Assembly: GCA_003415625.1 (NCBI GenBank) | Contig: PYIU01000009.1 | Coordinates: 1,364,001-1,428,000, forward strand | Direction of reading: 5' to 3' | Length of the DNA stretch: 64,000 bases | Origin: Aquanectria penicillioides | Taxonomy: Eukaryota > Ascomycota > Sordariomycetes > Hypocreales > Nectriaceae | In this document: one piece after another, positions 46,696-57,944 of the stretch | How positions within the stretch are numbered: the stretch's first letter is position 1 | How the letters are laid out: each line of letters opens with the position of its first letter | Made by a program: the position numbers and the translations under genes | Notes under the pieces: generated by a model | The model's input: the letters and a program-made list of their open reading frames with translations, nothing else | Database searches by the model: none | What the model was told of the DNA's origin: nothing

Positions 46696-48822
46696 TCAAC
46701 ATGATGTATGTGCTGTGTCGAGTACAGCACCAACATCCCCATCCCGGCCCCCATCTCGGTCCCCCTCTCGGTCCCCCTCGCGCCCCTCGCAGTCCCCTGT
46801 CCGAATCCTCTGAAACTTCCTGTCCCGCTCCGCTGGTATATCCATGCCCTGCCGCCCTCTCCTGTGCCCCTGCAGCGTTCCCTGCGGTAGCCGCCGGGGC
46901 TCCACCGCAAACGACTCGAACTCCGCTCCGTCAATCAAGGTGGTGACACTAGCCCCCGGCCGGCCCGCCACGTCGGCATCTCTCAGGCGCTTCCGCGGCC
47001 CCATCTCGTGTTCAAACACAAGCACTCGGGGCCGGCTCCGTACCCGTGTTGTCACCGGCGCCTTCTGCGGCAGGACGCCCTTGTGCCATTCATAACGCCG
47101 CTGCCCTGGCATTCGGTCTGCGCCGAGCACGTCGCGACGGTCCTCTCCAAACCAAAGCTTCATTCCTGGCGCGCCAGCAGTGTAGCACGCCTGAAAAGGC
47201 AGCATCCCGGACAGTCGCGTCTCGAGAAAGGTTTTGTCTCGCTTTGCCAGGGCTTCTTCGCTCACGTCCTCGCCTCGTTGCCGGCGCTCTTCCAGCAGAT
47301 CGGCCGTCAGTGCCCCACTATCTCCCTTGAGCGGTGACTTGGTGCCAGGTATCATCGACACGGGAACGATGCCACCCAGCTCGCGTCGCTCCTGCGGCCA
47401 CACTGGATCGTCTCCAACCAGCGACTGCCCATCGTACCGGCATATGTCGACGCGCATCTCGTATAGTGGTGTTTGGATTTTGCCATTCGCCGTAGCCATG
47501 TCGATTTCCGTCTGTGGCGGGTAGGTATCCTGGTTAATACCAAGCATCGCCAGATCGCTCAGGTGGAGAGAAGGGACACTGGCACCACTGTCAAGGTGCA
47601 TGAGAAAAAAGCATCGCGGCCCATCGGGCTCGTCATACACCCTCCACTCCAGGCTTTTAGCTCGTTCCCTGGACAGTCCAAGATGTTTGGGTGTGTAGTG
47701 GAGGCGCCTCCCCTCAGATTGTTCCAGTCCAGCTTCATCTGCACTAAGCAGATCCTCGAGCCTTGTCCTCGCCGATTCTTTGCCCATTCGTTTTTCTTTC
47801 TCTGGTTGGTTCAGGCGGCTATGAAATGTTCTAACGCGGCGAAACCCCATGGTAATACTCCAGCCATTGGAGCCGCCACCCCAGATTGCAGATCGTTTGT
47901 TCGACGGGTGTGCCCACGTAGCCGCGAGCAAATGTGCAGGCTCGGCATTATCCGCCGGTGCCAACGGTGGCTCAAACCAAAGCCATCCTTCGCCATGCTC
48001 CTGATAGTACCTGTCAAGTCTCTCCTCCCTGTCCACAGTGAATGATTGATACGTAGGACAATGGTCCACAAGATGACCGGCGTAAACAAGCGTCCATTTG
48101 TCCCAGCAAAGAATGTGCCCCTCCTTGTAAGCATCGATAGCCGCGCGGATATTGACCTTTGCAGCCTGAGAATTGTTCCGTTCTAGTGCCCGCTCTAAAG
48201 CGCTGATTCGATGCTCGATTCTCTCTCGCTTTGTCGACTCGAGATCCTCGCTGCCTAATGAGTGAACGCTCACACGCACAAGGCAATGAATGACTCACAC
48301 TGGTACCAGGTTTTCGTCAGATTCTTCCATCCCGTCTCGACTTGTCCTTGCCTTGTCGAGCTCTCGCTCAAATGAGGACAAATCCGCATTCGGCTGCGTC
48401 TGTCGGGCATTGGCTAGGATTGCTTCCCACTGTACAACCAATCTGTCTGCCTCTTCCAAACGGCTTAATCCCTCTCCGAGAGAAGCGCCAATAGCTAATG
48501 GAGGCCTCCAGTCCAGAGGAATTGGTCGCCTTACGCCTTTCTGAGGTCTTGGAGTTTCCTCTGCCATTGACTTCGTCCAAGTCATTGTACTAGGGGGGTG
48601 CTCCTCAGCTGAAGCAGATGACTCTGCTCCTGGACTGTCTTGCTCCGGGACGTGTAAGCCTATTCCTCGGCTCAGGTTGTAATCTTCATTTTCCCTGCTT
48701 CTTCCAGGTCTCCATCTCGTGTCACCGGTGGATTGTTGCGGTTGTGCTGGAGTGAGTTTGTGTTCCAACGTGCTATCGCTTATGTGGAACGACCGATCAT
48801 CTTGCTCTGTATCACTCGTCAT
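46696..48822 (-). CDS. Retropepsin-like (clan AA aspartic protease fold) protein
   Basis: Two exons, 48822-48299 and 48250-46696, 692 residues. An upstream in-frame ATG at 48945 would add 41. The N-terminal third is polar and Ser/Glu-rich. A conserved block follows (GHILCWDKWTLVYAGH, then EHGEGWLWFEPPL). At about residue 395 lies HLDSGASVP, the D-S-G-A active-site pattern of retroviral-type aspartic proteases, followed by a flap-like MATANGKIQTPLYEMRVDI and later WFGEDRRDVLGADRMPG, which resembles the hydrophobic-Gly closing motif. The C-terminus is a Gly/Asp/Arg/Glu-rich repeat (EGDREGDRDGGRDGD). No reverse transcriptase or integrase is attached, so this looks like a domesticated or independently evolved host gene. 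Proteolytic activity is inference. The family appears in other Hypocreales, from memory. Confidence 0.75.
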
Positions 48823-49347
48823 ATTCAGTGTCGTCGATGTTAGAAGCTTTGAAAGAATTCTCTCTCGATGCACCAAAAACCTGAGCCCATGTAGTTGTAC
48901 CCGTTTCCCAGAGCTGATGGTTCCCCTCCCAGGTGGCGTTCCCATTCAGACAAAGAGATCCTCCCCCACCGGCGAAAGCGAAAGCAAATACCTTAAAAAG
49001 GACCGTGTGTCTAACGTAATATTTTGAGGGCCATTGAATAAAGTATTTGGTTTTCGCCAAGAGTTTGTGGTTCTTTGTTCTATTATCGTGGTTGTCACGC
49101 GGTGCTTCTAAAATTCTTTGAAGAGCCACACGCGGCACCGTGGGTCATGCAAGGAGTTCTCTTTGATGTTGCCCAATTCGCAAAAAGCGACGCACTGGCG
49201 ACTTTCTGTTAATTGTTATGTTTCCCTATATTTTTCTATCTCAGATCTTTGTTTGGTTCGACTTTTTTTCTTTTTTTGGATAGAAATCAGAAACATCCCA
49301 GTATCTCCTCGTCTCAATTTCTTGTAGTGTCTCACCCTCGTTCAACC
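48823..49347. promoter_or_regulatory. Divergent promoter, retropepsin-like gene and large unknown gene
   Basis: 525 bp separate the two preferred starts (402 bp if the minus gene starts at 48945). The stretch before the plus-strand ATG is T/C-rich (two T runs at 49262-49277), as in many fungal leaders. Shared regulation is possible but not shown. Confidence 0.5.
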
Positions 49348-52300
49348 ATGATGGCAGATCTACTGGAGGACCTTTCGAACTCCGAGCATCCACCGACGCC
49401 GGCAGATTCTCATGAAGAGAAGATGAACACATCTGGTGATAACAACGATACTCTGGATGAAACGAAACAAATACTGAGTAAGCTGTCCGCTCGTATTGGA
49501 TACCTCGTCACAATTCTCATGTCTCTTAGAAAACATCTCTGAATCCTTTGACTACTACTTTGAAACCTTCCCAATCGAAGTTCAGAGGGCATTCGCGAAT
49601 TTCCAGAATGGCGGCGATGATGATGTCTTCCAGCGGCAATTGGAGGGCTTTCTCGGGGACCGTCTTTTGGACGATGTTCTCCTGCAGTATCCAGAGTTCC
49701 GACAAAGCATGTTCAGACTCTTTGGCGACAAGCATCCATCCATTGTCAGCTTGAATCAGGGTGAGTGCTCCTGGCTTCAAACCATTCCTCTTCCAGTCTC
49801 TCTTTTTTTTGCTTGGGTAATTAAAAAAAAAATTAGGGCAAGATTCCAACTCAACCAACGAGAGCGACAAATCGGAGCGGAGTAAGTTGATAGCTCGCTA
49901 CATGCGTCCCATCGCTGACCAGAATCAAAGATGAGGGAAACCTCAAGCTCATCCAAGTCAGAAGCTCAGGCTCTGAGACTGAAAGTTCACGACGCCGCCC
50001 AGAACTTTCTCAAAACCTGCCATCAATACGGCTGACAGGGATTAGACTTCCTGAAGTTGACGATCCAAACTCGGCTACCGAGGAGAGAAAACTTCCAGAG
50101 GAAGACCATTCTGTCCCTCTCGAGCTTGACAGCCCCGAGTCTGCAGAGCCAATGGAAGTCGATCGACCTTCTTCGCCCCTGGACTTTGAAATTCTAGGAA
50201 GTCTCAATGACCCTGTTTCTGAGGTAGAGCCAGTGAACGTGTCCCGTTTTCGGGAATGGATGGCTGATGGCGGCCCCCAGTACAAGGTCAAGACCATGGC
50301 TATCTACCGTGAATATCCTAAAACCCAGCTCATTCGCGTCAAGAATTTTCTCGCAGATGAAGATATCGACCGCACTGAGGACTGGTCACGCAAGGTTCAC
50401 GAGATTTCCCAGTACCTTAGGCATCTGGCCTTGGTCGGGGGAAAGGACTGGCACAAGGATCTTTGGGAAGCCTACAGCATGCTACGCACGCATGAAATAT
50501 TCGAGGACCATCACTACGGACCTCGCGAGCTCATCCTCGATTTCCCGAATGAACCGGCTGCCAAGACCAAAAGGCTGCCTCCTCTTCCAGATTCAACAAT
50601 TACAATCGATACGCAACATCCCGAGGAGGATGACATGGGTGAGCGCAAGTTGCTCTTCACGAAGTTCTGCAGTGTGCATGATAGCCAATATGAAAATATC
50701 CAAGGCATGCTGCCTGACTACATCAAAGCATACGAGTCTGATGCTCGGGTATTTTTCGATCGTCGGTCTGGTAGGCCATATTCTACTGCCCTAGATGCCG
50801 CCTTCAACATGGCCAGGGTCGACAACGAGTACTATGACAAGTGTATTCAAGGCGGCATGAGCCTCACAGCCAAAATGATGAGGAAGGAATATTTCCAACC
50901 TCCCACATCTCCAGAGGTTTCCAGCGGCAAGCTGCGTCTTGAAAGCCTCGAATCGTTTTCCAAGTTCCGAGGTACACGGCGAGCAGCTCTCCAGCAGTGT
51001 CTCAACATGTTTGACAACATCGAGAACCGCATCGTCTGCAGCCCTTGGCGCACGCTCGTGCTACCCTTCCCAAAGGTGCCAGACATTGAACCTGGAATCA
51101 TCTTCCCTTGCATGCAAGTCAAAGAATTTCCTGAAAAAGAGGCTCGAGATCCATTCAGCTATACCATGGCTCACAATTGGTATCTGAAATCGGATGAACA
51201 CTGGGCTCAATGGGCGGCTCCGCGCACGATCAAAGCTGCCGCCAGTCATAATAGGCGGCTGAAGGGCGAGCATTCCATGATGAAGCTTCCGGGAAACTTC
51301 AAGGGCCCTTATGTCCAAGACTACATGGACATTGAGATGAAGCGAGGATATAACCTCCTTCGAAGGTGCCAAAAGCTGTACCAGCGACTTCAGAGAGCCC
51401 AACAGACGGCGCCACGAAAACTCATCAAGGACGTGCTGACATGTGTTGAACTTGGAATTCATCAAGAAGGCCTCGAAAACCTCCGACTGAAATTCAGAAA
51501 AGACGAGCGTAATGGCTTGGCCAAATATATTCATTTACGACCACAAGAAGAAAAGTGGCTCCACTTCCTCGGAGGGCAATCGGTGAATGAAGACATCGTC
51601 CGGTCTGCCAAAGACAACTCACTCGTTGATCGCAATGGTGAATTGTTTAAAGCTCGAGTCCGTTCTATGATGAATAATATCAGTCCGGATGCTCTATTCC
51701 GCGACACAAAGTCCGTCACACTCGACGAGTTTATTGTGGAGCTGAATGCATGTACTCAAGGGCCAGTCCAACGGCACCAGTTCACATACGATGAAACCAT
51801 CAAATATGCCAGAGCCCTAGCCAAAGATGGCTGGCTACTGTACGTCTTCTGTGAGCCATATGAAACATACATGCTAATCTAACGCAGACTGGGCCATGAC
51901 ACGAGCGGCGAGGCTACAATTGCGCGCCCGATGATGACACTCCATCCCGAGGTCTGCGTTCATTGGGAAACAGTAGATCCTCAAGACTTCAACAATGACC
52001 CAGAATTCATGGATCTTGATAAAGACGAAGGTAAGAACCATGTTACATTTCGTTTCTTTCTAATAGTACAGTGTTTTCGCAGTGCTGACTATCCTAGGAT
52101 CGCAAGATTTCGGGGATTACTGGTACAAGATACCCAAGTTGACCCAACTTCGCACCTGGGAAGAGTATGTATCTGGACTCACCCAACGCAGCACCAAAAA
52201 GAAGATCAAAAACTTCTTCTGCTGCTTGGGCTTCCGTCTCGGCGTAACCATGAAAGAACTCAAGGCGAAGCATGAAGAAAACCAGAAACAGCTAACTCCC

Positions 52301-53547
52301 GAGAAAAAGAGGGAGAATAAAGAATTGCTCAGAAAGATGGTCAAGTCCTGGCATGACGACGTCGAGAATCGTCCAAACAACCCAGCCGAAAACAAGAACA
52401 AAGTCGGCCAACACCGTGTCACTCCTAGCTATCGCGATGTCGTTTTCATGGCCGAACGGGAGGCGTATCGCAAAGAATGGGGCGACACTTCACTGTGGTA
52501 CGACCCGGGAAACTCATACATTCAAGCAAAGGAGATGATCCGCAAGGGGATTGTGCGCGAGGCGTATGAGAACAATTCCCTCTTGTACCCGATGCGATTC
52601 ATGGGAATGACGGGCACCAGTAACGGGGTTCTTGGTGAGATGAAGAGAGAGCCCGTGTGGTCATTTGGGCATCCAGATCGAAAGCCCAAGGCGCCACGGT
52701 TCTTTGACCTGAACCGATGGCCGCTGCACTTGCAGAGCGAAGAGACACAGGCTGCAATCCAGGGTTCCGGTCCGTGGGAAGGCAATGACATGATGCCGGA
52801 GTCAGTTCCGCCTCAAACGCAGGGTTTCCCAGCCCATCTGATTCATCCCGAATTTCCCTCCATGCCGGTCTCTCCAGGTAAGTCAGCAACGTACGTTCAA
52901 AAGCTCGCAGAAGAGGCTGCCCAAGAATTCGAAATCCCTTACTCGGACCCAAATGTCGGGCGTAGCCGTTTCAGGCCGGGAGTCAAGGAGTTCTGGGCAG
53001 GTGATACGCCTCTACAAAGAAAGGTGTTCCAAGACAGGATCAGGAGTCGTAAGTCAACGCTACAGACAGCCAACCAGGAGGAAAAGGAAAAGGAAAGCTA
53101 ACCAAGACCAGAGCTCGAATCGACGACCAAGCCCCAAACCTTCATGGGATTGCCAAGTGTGTTTAGCCGGTGGAAGAAGAAGCCAGAGGTTGATCTCACT
53201 GCTTTGCCAAAGGTTGATCCGCGAGACATCCCCAAGAGCCGAGCCACAGGACCTCCGGTTGCCACCGAAGTAGGGGTGACCTTGCCGAGTCAAGATGGAA
53301 CAAAGGGGGCAAAGAGAAGGAGGGGGTCGGTGAGAATGGCGGAGACAGGGAATCATCGAACATGGGCACACAGGAAGTCGAGGACAGGGACGAGGATGAG
53401 GACATGCCTGATGCATCTCCTCCCACTCGCCCTCCCCCGCCGACGCCGGTGAACCCTAGACCCAACCCAAAATTCCAACGGTTGGAATTCACTTCAAAGC
53501 CACTTGATTTGGAAATTGTAGACTCCAATTACGAGAGCGAGGGATGA
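49348..53547 (+). CDS. Large protein of unknown family, divergent partner of the retropepsin-like gene
   Basis: Seven exons fit: 49348-49477, 49530-49760, 49837-49881, 49931-51839, 51888-52030, 52083-53048 and 53112-53547, about 1,286 residues. The N-terminal ~270 residues are acidic and Ser-rich, with one conserved-looking helical piece (SESFDYYFETFPIEVQRAF ... VLLQYPEFRQSMFRLFG). Residues ~270-1100 are a well-ordered helical region with a Trp/Tyr/Arg-rich pattern (RFREWMADGGPQYKVK, FTKFCSVHDSQYENIQGMLP, KKIKNFFCCLGFRLGVT). The tail is Pro-rich and acidic (EDMPDASPPTRPPPP). I recognise no domain. Two oddities: the fourth exon keeps frame only with an AAG acceptor (the CAG eight bases earlier does not), and a G5 run at 53305-53309 lacks one base needed to join the last exon's halves. 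Confidence 0.72.
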
Positions 53548-53823
53548 TCAGATATACTTTTGCCTTGGTGTTCGACCTACCTTCTTTGGTTGTATATCAG
53601 TCCCACTTTTCTACGAGGCCCGAATTTCCCTCTTTGATGAGTGCTTCAACCGGTCCCAATTCACGACACACATCACAGGATAAGTAATTGAACGCAACTG
53701 AAGGATTTGATTTTCATTCAGACCTAAGCCATTATTTTTCATAGCCTCAAATCTGATGTCCTAACCGGCCAACCATGCAATGAAACACAATGGATCGTGA
53801 CTCCGCGCACCGTTTCCAGCCCT
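53548..53823. other. Spacer between convergent genes
   Basis: 276 bp of 3' flank shared by the large unknown gene (+) and rps2 (-). No feature seen. Confidence 0.5.
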
Positions 53824-54748
53824 CTAGTAACGCTTGCCCTCCCGCAGGGTATCCGCAAACTCGTCCAGGGGACTCCTAATCAGCTTGGTCTCCTTCCAGA
53901 GGTTGGGGGTCAGGAAGCCGTAGGTGTTGGACACGGCCACGAAGGTAGCCTTGAGGGTGTTCTCGAGGGTCTTGGTGGAACCGGCGGAAGAGGTGTAAGC
54001 ATCCTCGACACCAGCGAGCTGGAGGAATCGCTTGACGGCGGGAGAGGCAACGAGGCCAGTACCACGGGGAGCGGGGATGAGCTATTGTCATAAAATTAGC
54101 ATGTTGTTTTTGGACTTATTGTTGGATTTTCGATTTCGGGATTTTACGTACACGGACAGTGACGGAACCGCACTTGCCAGACTCCTTGCAGGGCAGGGAG
54201 TGAGGAGCACCGAGGTTGGTACCCCAGTAACCACGACGGACGGGGATGACGCTGAGCTTAGCGATGATGATGGCGGCACGGATGGCGGTAGCGACTTCCT
54301 TGGAAGTCTTGATACCAAGACCAACGTGGCCCTCGGAGTCACCAATGATGACAATGGCCTTGAATCGGGTTCGCTGACCGGCACGGGTCTGCTTCTGGAC
54401 GGGCTTGATCTGTAGTTTTGAAAGACTTGTTAGCTATCACGTCCCTGCTACTCGTCGCCTGAATTCAGGACTCTAGCGTAGTCGTCGCACCTTCATGACC
54501 TCATCCTTGAGCTTGGGCAGGAAGTTGTCAACAATCTGGTACTCCTTGATGGGCAGGGAGTGCAGGTAGATCTCCTCCATGCTGTTGATCTTGCCGGCCT
54601 TAACCAATCGACCGAGCTTGGTGACGGGCTGCCACTCCTTCTCCTCGTTCTTGCCGCCGCGACGACCACGGCCACGGCCACGACCACGGCCACGGTCACC
54701 ACCTCGGGCTCCGAAACCACCACCGCGAGAAGCTCCTCGGTCAGCCAT
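53824..54748 (-). CDS. rps2: 40S ribosomal protein S2 (uS5)
   Basis: Structural protein of the small ribosomal subunit near the mRNA entry and decoding region. Three exons, 54748-54491, 54409-54152 and 54081-53824, give 257 residues, the normal eukaryotic size. The N-terminal Gly/Arg-rich RGRGRGRG tail is typical of eukaryotic uS5, with [13 protein letters not shown] after it. The S5 double-stranded-RNA-like fold is visible ([33 protein letters not shown]), followed by the C-domain [21 protein letters not shown]. Both introns fall between codons, with GTGCGA and GTACGT donors and ACAG and ATAG acceptors. Oddly, all three coding exons are exactly 258 nt. Confidence 0.97.
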
Positions 54749-55371
54749 TTTAATTGTTGCGCTGGGGGGTACCGTCGAAAGGGTCTGCGCAAAGGGTATG
54801 TGGTTGTGGTGTTGTCGGCGTTGGGCGTTATGGGAACTTTTTCGCTGGCGGGGTCTGCACTGGGGAATTTTTGGGTGTGCTTGGGTTAGCCGAGCCCTAA
54901 TGCCTTTGTGCACTATTGCCTCGTGCGTCAGGCAAAAAATGAAATTGTGGGCTCCGCTAAGAGCGACCCTATGGATCCGGAGCTCACCTCGGTCAAGGCT
55001 CGGTGAGGCACCAGCGGCAGCCACATGCGCCACGGAGGCAACGGGTCAGCCACGAATCTATGATTCAATACTCGTCCGATGCCACCTTCAACACGCACAG
55101 GGGTCAGTCAAGGGCCAAACTTCATATATTCGGATTCCATCGGTCGATTGATTCGCAGCTATGTACTTTGAACTATGCAGAAGTGTGGGGATGCTAGATG
55201 ACGACCATAAAATATGCGCGTCCATTGCAGGCGTTCCAAGAAGCCATGCTAAACTCGAATCTCGAGGGGATGGATGTTCGTACATGCCTGCAATTGCAGG
55301 CTTCATTAAGGAGGGTATCGCAACTCAACTATTCGACTGCTTGCCCTCTTCACAAACCACATCACCTGACC
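54749..55371. other. rps2 promoter and spacer to tum1
   Basis: 5' flank of rps2 running into the 3' flank of the sulfurtransferase gene. No additional gene seen. Confidence 0.55.
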
Positions 55372-56439
55372 TTACTCCTTCGTCACCTTTGCAATTAGCT
55401 TTTCCTCGGGAGACACTCGCTGGGCCCATTCACTACCATATCGTTAGCTAACTCTAATGGTCATTCAGGGGTTGTATACTTACGTCCAGCTTCCATCGTA
55501 AACTCGTCGGGACTCGGGAGAACCATATCCAGCCTCCTCGAGAGCAGTCTCAATGACACAGGCAGTCACGCCAGTTCCGCACGTCGAGATGATGGGCTTG
55601 GCAGTATCCACTCCCTTCTCCTCAAAGAGTTTCCTTAGCTTATCGCGAGGCAGGAAGGCCTTGGTCTCGGGGTCCAAGACAGCATTGAACGGGATGTTAA
55701 TAGAACCCGGCATGTGACCGGAAGATAGGCCCTCTCGGGGTTCGGGGGCTTCGCCAGTAAACCTGCCATTAGGCCTGGCATCGAGGATCTGAACGCCCTC
55801 GGCACCCTCCTTGTTGTGGTCCTTGACAATCTCCTTGACCTCCTCGAAGCTAGCAACCCGCTGGGACTCCATCACGGGGATTGGGTAAGGGCCACACTCG
55901 ATGGTATATAGCTCTCCTGATTCGGTGGGAAGGCCCTCTTCTACCCACAACTTGAAGTTGTTGAGAATATGTACTTTGGAATGACCAAACGCCTTCAAGG
56001 TCCAACCCACACGTGGGGCGCTAAAGATTCCGAGCTCCTTAGTATCATATACGACAACGGTATCTTCTTTTTTAATTCCCAATTCGCTCATGGCAGCCGC
56101 GAATCCCTTGGCATCTGGGAGCATGTGTGGGTAAGGGCTACGCTTGTCAATGACCTTGTCCAGGTCGAAGAAACGGGCCTTGGGGATTCGCTGCTCTCGG
56201 AATGTTTGGATTCCTGTCCGGCCGTCATTGGGGAGGAACCATGAGGCGCAGAGGGGAATCACTCGAGGGTCGCTGCTGATCGGTGAAGGGGGGTTCTTGC
56301 TGAGGGCTTCGTTGAGTTCTTTGGGGGTGACGAGATACGACGAGAAGTTCCGCCGGGTGAGTAGGACTGGTCGGAAGGCTCTGGAGCCGAATTGGCGCAA
56401 GCCAGCCCTCGCTGGGTGGCAGACGGCGATGGAGGCCAT
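55372..56439 (-). CDS. tum1: Thiosulfate/3-mercaptopyruvate sulfurtransferase, tandem rhodanese
   Basis: Transfers sulfur from 3-mercaptopyruvate or thiosulfate to acceptors; Tum1 in yeast also passes sulfur toward tRNA thiolation. Two exons, 56439-55484 and 55432-55372, 338 residues. The N-terminus (residues ~1-35, with RAGLRQFGSRAFRPVLLTRR then NFSSY) is a clear mitochondrial presequence, which is why this ATG is preferred over one 345 bp upstream. The inactive N-terminal rhodanese domain spans about 40-185 (PKARFFDLDKV, DTVVVYDTKELGIFSAPRVG). The catalytic domain is at about 200-335 (VQILDARPNGRFTG, SGHMPGSINIPF) with the active cysteine in STCGTGVTA. The last exon supplies TEWAQRVSPEEKLIAKV. 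Confidence 0.95.
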
Positions 56440-57138
56440 GGTGAAGGAGGGGTGCAGGTGGTGCGAGGAGGAGGGACGGCGCGGGAGAAAGTGCTCGTTG
56501 ACTGCTCGTACGAGACGTCGATAAGTAGGCACCAAGCGATTCGGTAGGAAATCAGCTGCAGAAGAGGGGGCCAGACGTAGGGGGACGACAGATAGTTGAG
56601 GTCTGACCTCTACGTCTGTGTCCGCATTACTGGGAGGGAGGGCAGCCGGGGTTGGGGAAAGTTGGAGTGACGAACTGAGCGCCTTCGTGGGATTTGATGA
56701 TAACAGAGCGGGAGATGTTGGCGTCAAAACTGGGAGCTGCCGGCTAGCCAAGCTTGGACCACTCACAACGGGCAGTCGATGCACCCGGGAGCCCGTTGCA
56801 TTGAGTCTATTCGCCGTTTTGGCGGACGGTAGGCGGCTAATCAGCGGTCCAGCGGAGACTCAATGCCCGCCGCAGAAGACTCGGGGCCTACGCGCTCCCT
56901 CAGTGGACAATTTCCAGCGGATGAGGTCACTAAACACAACTGTTCCCGGCACCGCACGCCCAGGGGAGCCCTGAAGGCCGGTGCAGCCCAGTTCCCACAA
57001 ACGCCTGATCGGCCGTGACGCGACGGGAGGCATCACAAACCGCCGCATCGTTAGAGTTCATCATCCTGACACTTCTCTTTGTCAACGCCGCTGCGCCGTC
57101 CGGACCTCGTGACTCTTCCCCTCGACCCGGAACTCACG
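56440..57138. promoter_or_regulatory. Divergent promoter region, tum1 and apc11
   Basis: About 700 bp separate the divergent starts, so both promoters lie here. No coding frame with a domain is present. A long in-frame extension upstream of tum1 to 56784 is judged to be leader because the presequence follows it. Confidence 0.5.
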
Positions 57139-57606
57139 ATGAAGGTCACCATCAAGAAGTGGAACACGGTCGCGACCTGGCGATGGGACATCCCCGAGGA
57201 CGACGTCTGTGGCATTTGCCAGGTCCACTTCGACGGCACGTGTCCGACGTGCAAATACCCTGGTGATGATTGCAGCCTGTGTAAGTGCCTATCCATCATC
57301 AGACCATATTTGGCTCCCATGCTAATCTACCCATCCAGTATCGGGAAAATGCGGCCACAACTTCCATATGGTCTGTGCCTGGTACTCTTTTTCCCTGCAT
57401 GACCTCGTCAAATTGCTGACTTTATGCTTGCTGATTAGCATTGTATCCTTGAATGGATCAAGCAAGACTCTTCCAGGGGCCAATGCCCAATGTGTCGTCA
57501 GAGTATGTTCTTATCCCAATCAAATGTCATTGGCTCAACTGGCTAACACTCCCTAGAATTTGAATGGAATGAGCAAGCAAATGAGACGACATCAAAAGTT
57601 GAATAA
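57139..57606 (+). CDS. apc11: Anaphase-promoting complex subunit Apc11 (RING-H2)
   Basis: Catalytic RING subunit of the APC/C ubiquitin ligase, which triggers destruction of securin and cyclins. Four exons, 57139-57280, 57339-57370, 57439-57502 and 57557-57606, code for 95 residues. The start MKVTIKKWNTVATWRWD is the family hallmark. The RING ligands are CGICQ, CPTCKYPGDDC, CGHNFHMHC and QCPMCR, the last three split over exons, and the C-terminus is FEWNEQ. The 32-nt second exon carries SGKCGHNFHM. All introns have GT-AG ends in compatible phases. Confidence 0.97.
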
Positions 57607-57944
57607 ACGAATGAGGTTCTGGCGTTTTGGTGTTGATTGTTCATGACATAGAGAATACTTGCCATTCACATTCATTCCAGTCTCTCTTCTAGCAACACCC
57701 TCTGAACTTCTTTTCCTCTTGAGGAGATTGTAGAGAATTTTGGCAACCAATAGTACCTAAGTCATGACAGCCAAGAAGGGTCGCTGAAAATGTGACCCAA
57801 TCCCGTTTTTGCGCAGCTGCGCAATAGCAAAATTTTATAAACCCGTCAGCCAAATTACATTTCTATTTTCCTTCACTGTCAACTTTTTTTTTTGCCCTCT
57901 TTTAAACTCGACAATCAGCCAACGGAAGCCGAAATTGCTTAGAC
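57607..57944. other. Spacer, promoter of the C2H2 gene
   Basis: 338 bp between two plus-strand genes, with a T-rich stretch at 57887-57895 shortly before the next ATG. Confidence 0.5.

Noticed and set aside
46696..48822. Retrotransposon pol fragment
   Set aside because: No reverse transcriptase, RNase H or integrase motif or long terminal repeats nearby, and the gene has an intron and host-like layout.
56440..56784. N-terminal extension of the sulfurtransferase to an upstream ATG
   Set aside because: The downstream ATG begins a clear mitochondrial presequence, which must be N-terminal to work; the extension is Ser/Pro/Leu-rich and looks like leader.
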